A stretch of DNA of 24,768 nucleotides, taken from contig RFIM01000031.1 in NCBI GenBank assembly GCA_003695215.1, positions 1-24,768 on the forward strand, read 5' to 3'. Each line of letters starts with the position of its first letter. The first letter of the stretch is position 1. The DNA is from Chloroflexota bacterium (GTDB lineage: Bacteria > Chloroflexota > Anaerolineae > Aggregatilineales > UBA2796). Shown here piece after piece: positions 6,754-15,291 of the stretch. Both the position numbers and the translations under genes were made by a program. The notes beneath the pieces were generated by a model. It saw nothing but the letters and a program-made list of their open reading frames with translations, did no database searches and had not been told where the DNA came from.

Positions 6754-8501
6754 TGGCAAGCGCAGCCCAGCCAAGCCAACCTGAGAGCCTGCGTCAAAAG
6801 CTACAGCGGCTGCATCTGCTGACGCAGGAGATGCTGCAGGCGCTGCATGCGCAGCGCGAGCTGATCGCACAGCGCGAGATCGACTTGCCGCTTGAGCCGC
6901 TGCAGGCGCTTGAACAGCTCAGCTACGATCTGTACGCCTTTTCGCTACGCGCTTCTGATGGCCACACTGAGCTGGCGCAATTGGGCCATTTGGCGCGCAC
7001 AGGCCAGATCATCAACTCGAAGCGCAGCCTGGATCAGGCGCTGAACGAAGTCATAGATACGGTCGTGGCGCTCACAGGCGCTGAGCGCGGCCTGATCATG
7101 CTGCAGGACGCGACGAACAGCCAGCAGTTCGTGGTCAGTGTGGCGCGCAAGATCAACCAAAACGACCTAGAAGCCGACGAGATGCGCGTCAGCCGCACAG
7201 CCCTAGAGCAAGTCATTCGCACTGGCGAGCCAATCCTGACCGTGAACGCACAAGCCGATCCGCGCTTTGCCGACTCAGAGAGCGTCTTCGATTTGAGCCT
7301 GCGCAGCTTGCTATGCGTGCCGCTCAAGCTCAGAGGACAGGTCATTGGCGCTATTTACGTGGATAACCGCACAAAAGAGGCTGTTTTCACGCTGCAAGAG
7401 CAGCACTTGGTCTATACCTTTGCCAATCAAGCGGCCATCGCCATAGAGAATGCGCGCCTGTTTGATAGCCTGCGCGCTGCTCTGGCCGAGGTGACTGCGA
7501 TCCGCGATTTCATGGAAAACATCTTCGGCTCAATTGGCAGCGGCATCATCGCAGCCGATCAGAACGACGTGGTCATGCTGATCAACGAGGCAGCGGCGCG
7601 CATCCTAGATATTGAGCGGCACTATGCGCAAGGCAAATCGCTTTGGGCAGTCCTGCCGACGTTCTACGAAGGCTTCCAGCAGCTTGTGGCAGAAGTGCGC
7701 ACGCGCAACCGTCAGCAGGTGGTTGAAGTTGAGCCGATTCTAGGGCGGCGCGGCCAGGTCAATTTGAACTTGCGGCTCAGCCCATTCCGCGATGAGGCGC
7801 AGACGACACAAGGCGTCGCTATTGTGCTGGAGGATCTGACCACGCTCAAGCAGCAGCAAGCGATGCTGAGCGCAGTGCGGCGCTACCTGCCAACTGCAGA
7901 TAACTTGCAGGCGATAGATACGCTGGAGCTCAGCGGCGTCGAGCGCGAGATCAGCATTTTGTTCTGCGATGTGCGCGGCTTCACGGCCTTCAGTGAGCAT
8001 TTGGCGCCTGAGGCGCTGATGCTCGTCATCAATCAATATCTAGCTGTCAGCAGCAGCGCCATTGAAGCCTTTGGCGGCATTGTGGATAAATTCATGGGCG
8101 ATGCGGCCGTCGGGCTGTTCAACACCCAGTTCAATCCAATGCCCGATCACGCCTTGCAGGCAGTGCGCGCTGCCTTCAAACTGCTTGAAGGTGTGAGCGC
8201 GCTGCACCAGACCTTGCCGCCCGATCAGCGCCTTGAATATGGTGTCGGTGTTCACACAGGCCTGGCTGTGCTTGGCAATGTGGGCAGCCCACGGCGCAAG
8301 GAATTCACTGCCATTGGCGAGACCGTGCAGATCGCCAAATCCTTGCAAGAGCTAGCGCCAGGCGGCCAGGTGATCATCAGCGAGGCGACTTACGCGCTAG
8401 TGGCGCCTTATGTGCAGGTCAGTGCGGCGACGCCGCGCCGTGAACTCGCGCCAGGCGAAAGCCTGCCAAGAATCTTCCGTGTCACAGCCGTCAATGCCTA
8501 G
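6753..8501 (+). CDS. GAF-PAS class III nucleotide cyclase, C1-like subunit (transition-state residues lost)
   Basis: A 582-residue paralogue of the preceding gene with the same order: N-terminal coiled coil, GAF, PAS, class III cyclase. Both metal Asps are intact, Asp406 in FCDVRGFTAFSE and Asp450 in DKFMGDAAVGLF, as is Lys446. The motif that should read roughly FTAIGDTVNLAARL reads FTAIGETVQIAKSL, so the transition-state Asn is Gln526 and the Arg is Ser530. That is the profile of a C1 half, which supplies metal ligands but cannot complete the site. Its partner upstream has the reverse defect. I chose ATG 6753, which shares its A with the preceding TGA and has AAGGA about 9 nt upstream; translational coupling would make roughly equal amounts. 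The likely product of the pair is cAMP, inferred from Lys/Thr in the first subunit. Confidence 0.88.
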   Translation: MASAAQPSQPESLRQKLQRLHLLTQEMLQALHAQRELIAQREIDLPLEPLQALEQLSYDLYAFSLRASDGHTELAQLGHLARTGQIINSKRSLDQALNEVIDTVVALTGAERGLIMLQDATNSQQFVVSVARKINQNDLEADEMRVSRTALEQVIRTGEPILTVNAQADPRFADSESVFDLSLRSLLCVPLKLRGQVIGAIYVDNRTKEAVFTLQEQHLVYTFANQAAIAIENARLFDSLRAALAEVTAIRDFMENIFGSIGSGIIAADQNDVVMLINEAAARILDIERHYAQGKSLWAVLPTFYEGFQQLVAEVRTRNRQQVVEVEPILGRRGQVNLNLRLSPFRDEAQTTQGVAIVLEDLTTLKQQQAMLSAVRRYLPTADNLQAIDTLELSGVEREISILFCDVRGFTAFSEHLAPEALMLVINQYLAVSSSAIEAFGGIVDKFMGDAAVGLFNTQFNPMPDHALQAVRAAFKLLEGVSALHQTLPPDQRLEYGVGVHTGLAVLGNVGSPRRKEFTAIGETVQIAKSLQELAPGGQVIISEATYALVAPYVQVSAATPRRELAPGESLPRIFRVTAVNA

Positions 8502-8510
8502 AGAAGCGCC

Positions 8511-8858
8511 ATGCAGCACTCTGATTGCATTTTCTGCCAGATCATTCGCGGCGAAGCGCCTGCAACCATGCTCTATCAGGATGAGCGTGCGGTCGCTTTC
8601 CGAGATATTGCACCGATCGCGCCCGTGCACGTGCTGATCGTGCCGCGTCTGCACATCGCTAGCGCCGCTGAAGTCACGGCTGAACACGCGCCACTGATCG
8701 GACACCTGATCGCGATCGCTGCACACATCGCGCGGCAACAAGGCATTGCTGAGCGCGGCTATCGCCTTGTCACTAATGTCGGCCGAGAAGGCGGGCAGGC
8801 GATTTTCCACCTGCACTGGCACTTGATCGGCGGCAGGCAGCTGCGCGGCATTGGCTAG
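8511..8858 (+). CDS. HIT-family (HINT-like) nucleotide hydrolase
   Basis: A 115-residue histidine-triad protein. Signatures are the N-terminal CIFCQIIRGEAPA with a Cys pair, DIAPIAPVHVLIVPR in the middle, and the triad HLHWHLIGG near residues 100-108. HINT-type enzymes hydrolyse AMP linked through N-P or related bonds, such as AMP-amines and AMP-lysine, using the middle His as nucleophile. Length and motif order are typical. It starts 9 nt after the second cyclase stop, so it is probably the last gene of that operon. A link to cyclic-nucleotide turnover is possible but not shown. Its TAG stop interlocks with the TAG stop of the convergent GT39 gene in a shared CTAG. Confidence 0.92.
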   Translation: MQHSDCIFCQIIRGEAPATMLYQDERAVAFRDIAPIAPVHVLIVPRLHIASAAEVTAEHAPLIGHLIAIAAHIARQQGIAERGYRLVTNVGREGGQAIFHLHWHLIGGRQLRGIG

Positions 8859-10699
8859 GGCAGGCGCAGCGCGCTGAGCGCAAAATATTCAGACTCGTCC
8901 ACGCGCAATGGCACAGGATTGGCATACCAGTAGACTTTGATACCAAGCGTGTAGGTGCCGCTTGGCAAATCTGCTGGCAAGGCGATGCGATGCGCATCAA
9001 ACTTGAGAGCGCCTGGCTGCCAAGCCGAAGTCGGCGCGTTGCCATCTAGCGGCGAGCTGTCATGCTGCGCCACAAGCCGTCCGCCTTCATCCAGAAGGAA
9101 GACTGAGACGCTGTAATCAAGGCTTGGCGCGCGCAGCGCTTGCCACAGCAGCGTCACGCGCACTGTCTGATCTTGACGGGCCACAGCAGCGCGCTCTAGC
9201 GCGAACAGATCGCCAAAGGTCGCTAGCCGCGCCTGCGGCGGTCGCTCATAGCGCCATAGATAGATGACATTATCGTAGTGCATAGCAGTCAGCTCGGCTG
9301 TGCGCACAAAGCCGCGCTCAGGCAAGAAGTCCAGCAAGCCGTCTTCGTTTTTTCCCCAATAGATCAGCCAGAAGGCTTCGCGCGGCTCGAGGTAAGCCTG
9401 CAGCTGGGCGAAGAAGAACTCGCGGTAGGTTTCGCGCCATGCGGGCAGCGAGATGAGCGGCAATTGCTCGGGTGGCGTCTTCAGCGCCTGCCCGATGTGG
9501 TAGCGCAGCGCGAAATCGTCGACCCAGATATCCATCAGGAGCGCCTCATCAGCTTGGCGATAGGTGAGCCAGGTTTGTGCCACTTGGCGCCATGGCGGCT
9601 TGATATGATAGGCGTCGATGGTCGTCAGATTGACGAAGATCAGCGCAGCCAGGATGATGCGTCGTGCCGTCTGATCCAGGTTCAGCAGGCCATGGCCGAT
9701 CAAGATGGCCAGCGCGGGCGTCACCAACAGGAAATTGCGCGTGGTCAGGATCGGGAAGCGCTCGTTAATTCCGATAATGACCATTATTGGCAAGCACACC
9801 CAGAGCGCTAAAAGCAGTGTCGGCAGCAGCGGACGCCAATGCCAGTGCGCTTTGCCGAAGCGATAAGTCACGTAGGCCAAGCCGAGCAGCGCCAAAGCGC
9901 CCGTCAAGCCGAAGTGCGTGCCGATCAGGTCGGTGCGCACCATGGTGAAGGTCTCAGGCGTGTTCGGCAAAGTGGACTGAAAGATGATCGGGCGGGTATA
10001 GCGCACGCTGCTCTGCATCAGAAAGACGCCGAATTGTGGCAAGAAAGCTATTCCGAGCGCGGCGAAGCGGAACAACAGGTCAGGTAGGCGGCGCCACGGC
10101 CGCACGATCAAAAGCGTATGCAGGGCCTGGACGGCGATCAGCAGCACGCCGAGATAGTGCGTGTAGAGCAAGGCGATCGAGCTCAACAGCCAGGCGAATC
10201 CGCTGCTTGGGCGCGGTTGGCGCGCGTAGCGCAGGTAAAAGAGCGCTGAGAGCGCCGCAAGTGCCGCAAGCTGGGTGTAATGGCGCACTTCGCGCGCCAA
10301 CATGATCTCATTATCGGTCAGAGCCAGGAGCAAAGCGGCGGCCAAGCCTGCGGCAGGCGAGAACCAATCTGCGCCGAGCCGATAGACCGCCGCCAGGCCG
10401 ATCAACGACCAGAAGGTCGAGAGCAGGCGCGTCATGAACACGCTATCGCCAAAGACGTCCATCCACAGGCGTATCAGCATGAAGTACAGCGGCGGATGTT
10501 GATCTTCAGCCATAGTCTGCGCCACTTGCGCCAAGCTCGGCCCTTTGGCAAGGAGCATCGTCCAGCCTTCATCCGCCCAGAAGCTCTCGCGCTCGATATG
10601 CCACAGGCGTACAAACAAAGCGAAGATAGCGATCAGAGCAAATAGGAACAGCGCTTGGCGCGCGGCGCGCATGTGGAAGGTGATCACGGGCACGTTCAT
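8855..10699 (-). CDS. GT39-like membrane glycosyltransferase with C-terminal soluble domain
   Basis: A 614-residue protein. The first helix (about 14-34) is followed by ESFWADEGWTM, the Asp-Glu motif of GT39/PMT_2 enzymes, and by DQHPPLYFMLIRLW, the second conserved loop motif. About 10-12 transmembrane helices follow up to about residue 370. The last 240 residues are largely soluble, ending in a predicted beta-sandwich with LPSGTYTLGIKVYW. Such tails on GT39 proteins are a known Chloroflexota style and may bind the acceptor or other glycans. It is the clearest of the three GT39-like proteins here. The start at 10699 has no strong ribosome-binding site, but it fits the promoter at 10724-10753. 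It converges on the HIT gene, overlapping by 4 nt. Confidence 0.88.
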   Translation of the reverse strand: MNVPVITFHMRAARQALFLFALIAIFALFVRLWHIERESFWADEGWTMLLAKGPSLAQVAQTMAEDQHPPLYFMLIRLWMDVFGDSVFMTRLLSTFWSLIGLAAVYRLGADWFSPAAGLAAALLLALTDNEIMLAREVRHYTQLAALAALSALFYLRYARQPRPSSGFAWLLSSIALLYTHYLGVLLIAVQALHTLLIVRPWRRLPDLLFRFAALGIAFLPQFGVFLMQSSVRYTRPIIFQSTLPNTPETFTMVRTDLIGTHFGLTGALALLGLAYVTYRFGKAHWHWRPLLPTLLLALWVCLPIMVIIGINERFPILTTRNFLLVTPALAILIGHGLLNLDQTARRIILAALIFVNLTTIDAYHIKPPWRQVAQTWLTYRQADEALLMDIWVDDFALRYHIGQALKTPPEQLPLISLPAWRETYREFFFAQLQAYLEPREAFWLIYWGKNEDGLLDFLPERGFVRTAELTAMHYDNVIYLWRYERPPQARLATFGDLFALERAAVARQDQTVRVTLLWQALRAPSLDYSVSVFLLDEGGRLVAQHDSSPLDGNAPTSAWQPGALKFDAHRIALPADLPSGTYTLGIKVYWYANPVPLRVDESEYFALSALRLP

Positions 10700-10723
10700 T
10701 CCAGGTGTATGGGCTGAGCGCTG

Positions 10724-10753
10724 AGTCTAACGCTGAGCAGGCGCGCTTGGCAA
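10724..10753 (-). promoter_or_regulatory. Promoter candidate for the GT39-like gene at 8855-10699
   Basis: Minus strand has TTGCCA (10748-10753), an 18-nt spacer and TAGACT (10724-10729). It would give a leader of about 18 nt. Confidence 0.45.
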
Positions 10754-10757
10754 GCAG

Positions 10758-10787
10758 TTGGCGCATCCTGTGTAAATGGCGTATACT
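10758..10787 (+). promoter_or_regulatory. Promoter candidate for the STAND ATPase gene
   Basis: TTGGCG (10758-10763), an 18-nt spacer and TATACT (10782-10787). It is divergent from and directly adjacent to the GT39 promoter, so one bound protein could affect both. Confidence 0.5.
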
Positions 10788-10840
10788 GGCTTACACGGCT
10801 GTTGAGATGGTTTCCCTTGCATTTGTGAGGCAAAGGCGCT

Positions 10841-13093
10841 TTGGAGCCCGAAAAAACTTTTCCACCGCACCGTGAGCCGATTCGTGAGGCGCGCCTGCTG
10901 CCAGTGCACGCGCCTGCCCAGGTCATCGGTCGCAACCGTGAGTTGGCGGCGATCAACGCGCATCTGAAGCAAGGCGGCTGTGCGCTGCTGACAGGCGCGG
11001 AAGGTCTGGGCAAGACGGCGCTGGCCGCTGTCCTGGCAACGGCATACAGCCACACGCAGCCTGGTGGTGTGCTGTGGCTGGATGTGGTTGAAGACGACGC
11101 GGCATATCTGATGGCGCGGCTGGGACGCGCCTACGGTATAGATACCTACGCAACAGATACACAAGGGCGCAGCCAGGCCGCTGAGCGTCTGCGGGCTGTG
11201 CTGACAGCCGAGAAGCCGCTCATCATCTTGGACGGACGGCTGTACCTAGCGGCTGTGGCAGAAGTGCTATCACTATGCGCGCCGAATGTGCCAACTGTGC
11301 TGACCAACGCCAAGCGTGGCCATGGCGCGTGGCAGACCTTCGCCTTGGAGCCGCTCGCGCCGAGCGAGGCACAAGCCTTGCTCAGGCTCTATGCAGGCAT
11401 CAGCGACTCAAACGCGCACAAGGCCGATCTGGATGCGCTGATTCAGCGCCTGGACGGTTCGCCGCTCACGCTCGAGCTGCTCGGTCGTTTAGTAGCCACA
11501 GATGGTATGACGCCCGCTGAGCTACGCAAAGCGTTGGAGTACACTGAGAGCCGCCAAGCGCAGCAAGCTGTCCTCACGCTCACCTTCAAGCAGCTCAGCG
11601 CGCCTTTGCAAGGCTTGCTGCTCGTGCTGGCCACGACCTTCACAGGCAGCGCCACTGTGCCTTTCCTGAGCCTGGCAAGCCGTGTGCCGCCGCCGCAGGT
11701 CATCAGCCTGATGCGCACGCTAGTGGCGCGTGGCTTGGTGCGTGAGGCGTTCGTGCACCACCAAAGCGTCTTCAGCGTGCATGAAACCGTGCAACGCTAC
11801 GCCCTGACCTATCTGCGCAATAACAAGCGCCTTGAGCCGCTAGAACAGCGCGCCTTGAGCGCCGCGCTCAGCTATGCAACGGCTTCCAGCGAGCGCGCGC
11901 ACCTGGCCGCTGAGCTAGATAACTTGCTCGGCGCTGCTGCTTACGCAACCGCACAGGGCGATGCGCAGGCTCTGGCCACGCTCAAGGCCGCGCTAGCGCC
12001 ATTAGGCGCCTATGGCTTCCGCCCAGAGCTCGACATGCTCGATCAGCTGGCTGCGCGCCTGCACGGCACAGCTGAGCCATTGGCTGAGACGCAGACGGCG
12101 CAAGTTGCCGTCACTGCTGAGACGCAACCTAGCGGCGCGACCACGCAGCCGCACCTTGAAGAGCCGCCTATCGCTGAGACTGACGCCACGCCTGTCGTTC
12201 AGCCACTTTGGCCCAATGCGCACATCTCAGCAGCTCAAAGTGCCGTGTCGCTGCACACCTTGCCCGAGCTGCCGCCGACCGATCCTGCTTTGCCTGTCGC
12301 CGCCAAGGCGCCGCTAATCGTCGATGAAGATGAGTCTGAACAAAGTGACAGGCTGCCATTGAGGCCTGCCGCGCCGACCACGGCTGAGTCAGCCCGTGGG
12401 CGAGCGCTGTTGGCGGAAGCTGCTCAGCTGAGCGATCCTGAGGCGAAGTTGGCGCAACTGAGCCGCGCAACTGAGCAGCTGCGCGCCGATGAAGATTGGC
12501 TCGGCGCTGGGCAGGCACTAGAGCAGCTCGGCGCGCACTACTTGGCGCTCGGCAAGCCTAACGAGGCCATTCTGATGTTTGAGCAAGCTGCGGCTATCTT
12601 TCATCGCTACGCTCAGCTAGCAGCTGAGCGCAACGCGCTTGCGCAGATCGGGCATGCCTACGCAGCCATGAATCAGCCGCAACGCGCCGCTGAGTACTAC
12701 AACCGCGCGCTCTTCTTGGCACATGAAAGTCAGGATCGCCAAGCTGAGCTTGAGGCGCTGATGCAGCTGGCAGAGTCGCACCATCTGCTCAGAGATTGCG
12801 ACGCAGCAGCGCGCTACTACCGCAGGGCGTTACATCTGGCCTATCAACGCGGCGATCAAGCCTTGCAAGGCCGCCTTGCCTTGGCGCTAGGCGCCTTGCT
12901 GCTAGACGATGTTCGCACGTTGTGCCAAGCTGCGCAGCTGCTTGAGGAAGCTGAGGCGTGCCTGCCTGAGCGCGCCGAGCCGAAACGCCTGCTCAAGCGC
13001 GCTCGGGCGCGCCTGCAGCGCTGGCAGAATGCCAATCTACCGCTCGCGCCCGCTTGCGATAACCGCGAGTTCGCCGCGCAGGCCTACGAATAG
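10841..13093 (+). CDS. STAND/NB-ARC-type NTPase with C-terminal TPR array
   Basis: A 750-residue protein. VIGRNREL at residues 28-35 leads into a Walker A, GAEGLGKT at 52-59, then a Walker B-like KPLIILDG near 130, the usual start of a signal-transduction NTPase (AP-ATPase/STAND) domain. A helical, winged-helix-like segment follows to about residue 380. A linker rich in Pro, Ala, Thr and Glu spans about 405-515. At least four TPR-like helical repeats fill about 530-740. No N-terminal effector domain is present, so the output must come through partner proteins or the TPRs. The start is TTG at 10841 with AAAGG 4 nt upstream; no ATG lies nearby in frame, which makes the start less certain. It is divergent from a GT39-like gene and convergent with sucD. 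Confidence 0.8.
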   Translation: MEPEKTFPPHREPIREARLLPVHAPAQVIGRNRELAAINAHLKQGGCALLTGAEGLGKTALAAVLATAYSHTQPGGVLWLDVVEDDAAYLMARLGRAYGIDTYATDTQGRSQAAERLRAVLTAEKPLIILDGRLYLAAVAEVLSLCAPNVPTVLTNAKRGHGAWQTFALEPLAPSEAQALLRLYAGISDSNAHKADLDALIQRLDGSPLTLELLGRLVATDGMTPAELRKALEYTESRQAQQAVLTLTFKQLSAPLQGLLLVLATTFTGSATVPFLSLASRVPPPQVISLMRTLVARGLVREAFVHHQSVFSVHETVQRYALTYLRNNKRLEPLEQRALSAALSYATASSERAHLAAELDNLLGAAAYATAQGDAQALATLKAALAPLGAYGFRPELDMLDQLAARLHGTAEPLAETQTAQVAVTAETQPSGATTQPHLEEPPIAETDATPVVQPLWPNAHISAAQSAVSLHTLPELPPTDPALPVAAKAPLIVDEDESEQSDRLPLRPAAPTTAESARGRALLAEAAQLSDPEAKLAQLSRATEQLRADEDWLGAGQALEQLGAHYLALGKPNEAILMFEQAAAIFHRYAQLAAERNALAQIGHAYAAMNQPQRAAEYYNRALFLAHESQDRQAELEALMQLAESHHLLRDCDAAARYYRRALHLAYQRGDQALQGRLALALGALLLDDVRTLCQAAQLLEEAEACLPERAEPKRLLKRARARLQRWQNANLPLAPACDNREFAAQAYE

Positions 13094-13097
13094 GCGC

Positions 13098-13976
13098 CTA
13101 GCGCCCTAGCGCCTGCTTGACCAAACCGCCGATCTCTGTTGGATTCATGGCCACCAGCGCGCCGGCCGCTTTGAGCGCTTCCGTCTTGCCTTTGGCTGTG
13201 CCCTTGCCGCGTGAGATGATCGCGCCGGCGTGCCCCATGCGTTTGCCAGGCGGTGCTTCCATGCCCGCGATATAGGCGATCACAGGCTTAGTGACGTGAT
13301 CCTTGATGTACTCAGCCGCTTCCTCTTCAGCTGAGCCGCCGATCTCGCCGATCATCACGATAGCTTCCGTCTCAGGGTCGGCTTGGAAAGCCTCAAGCGC
13401 ATCGATGAAGCTGGTGCCAGGCACAGGATCGCCGCCGATGCCGACGCAAGTGCTTTGCCCGATGCCGCTCTGCGTCAGCTCGTAGAGCGCTTGGTAGGCC
13501 AGCGTGCCTGAACGGCTGACGATGCCGACTGAGCCTGGCATGGCAACCTCAGTCGGCGTGAAGCCGATATTACACTTGCCCGGCGCTAGAATGCCCGCGC
13601 AGTTCGGGCCGAGCAGGCGCACGTGCGGATAGTCGTGCTTCAAACGGTTGTAAACACGCGCCTGGTCGTGTGTGGGAATGTGCTCGGTCACGCAGACGAT
13701 GAAAGGGATACCACCTTCAGCCGCCTCAAGGATTGACGCAGCCGCAGCCATAGCAGGCACGATCACGAAGGCAGCATTCGCGCCCGTCTCGCGGACGGCC
13801 TCAGCGACTGTGGCGAAGATCGGGATGCCTTCCACATCCGTGCCTGCCTTCTTCGGATTGGTGCCCGCGACCACTTTCGTGCCATAGGCGCGGTTGCGCA
13901 GCCCGTAGAACTGCCCTTGCTTGCCCGTCAGGCCTTGCACCACCACTTTGGTGTTCTCGTTCACGAAGATTGCCAT
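13098..13976 (-). CDS. sucD: Succinyl-CoA synthetase alpha subunit
   Basis: The alpha subunit binds CoA and carries the phosphohistidine in the reversible succinyl-CoA/succinate step of the TCA cycle. The 292-residue product shows the CoA-binding start VVVQGLTGKQGQFYG, LLGPNCAGI, SRSGTLAYQ, and GKRMGHAGAI with the phosphorylated His249 (His246 in the E. coli enzyme). Length is normal. It starts 8 nt after the sucC stop, the usual beta-alpha order. Its TAG and the TAG of the convergent STAND gene lie in one perfect palindrome, TAGGCGCCTA (13091-13100). Malate-CoA ligase is a related alternative, but the motifs fit SucD well. Confidence 0.96.
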   Translation of the reverse strand: MAIFVNENTKVVVQGLTGKQGQFYGLRNRAYGTKVVAGTNPKKAGTDVEGIPIFATVAEAVRETGANAAFVIVPAMAAAASILEAAEGGIPFIVCVTEHIPTHDQARVYNRLKHDYPHVRLLGPNCAGILAPGKCNIGFTPTEVAMPGSVGIVSRSGTLAYQALYELTQSGIGQSTCVGIGGDPVPGTSFIDALEAFQADPETEAIVMIGEIGGSAEEEAAEYIKDHVTKPVIAYIAGMEAPPGKRMGHAGAIISRGKGTAKGKTEALKAAGALVAMNPTEIGGLVKQALGR

Positions 13977-13984
13977 GAGCTTGC

Positions 13985-15166
<1,182 letters not shown>

Positions 15167-15177
15167 AGGAAATCCCG

Positions 15178-15193
15178 ATTCCTCCGAAGGAAT
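15178..15193 (-). promoter_or_regulatory. sucC leader hairpin enclosing a Shine-Dalgarno sequence
   Basis: Minus strand ATTCCT-TCGG-AGGAAT is a perfect 6-bp stem with a 4-nt loop. Its 3' arm contains most of GGAGGAA, the best ribosome-binding sequence before sucC. A second, imperfect partner (ATTTCCT) lies immediately before the start codon. Confidence 0.35.
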
Positions 15194-15221
15194 GCTCTGT
15201 GAAGTTGCACAAACGGGCTTT

Positions 15222-15250
15222 ATTGTGCCGCAAGGCAGCCCAGTGGGCAA
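15222..15250 (-). promoter_or_regulatory. Promoter candidate for sucCD
   Basis: Minus strand has TTGCCC (15245-15250), a 17-nt spacer and CACAAT (15222-15227). It lies directly after the rho terminator and gives a leader of about 50 nt. Confidence 0.4.
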
Positions 15251-15274
15251 AAACAACGGTCGGCACTGCCGGCC
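15249..15274 (-). terminator. Intrinsic terminator after rho
   Basis: Minus strand GGCCGGC-AGT-GCCGACC forms a GC-rich stem with one mismatch, followed by GTTGTTTTTG. It starts about 17 nt after the rho stop codon, and separates rho from sucCD. Confidence 0.6.
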
Positions 15275-15291
15275 ATCAGCTGGCTGCGCGC

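Noticed and set aside
13092..13114. Inverted repeat AGGCGC/GCGCCT as a bidirectional terminator
   Set aside because: The stem is short, most of the sequence is coding, and no T-run follows on either strand.
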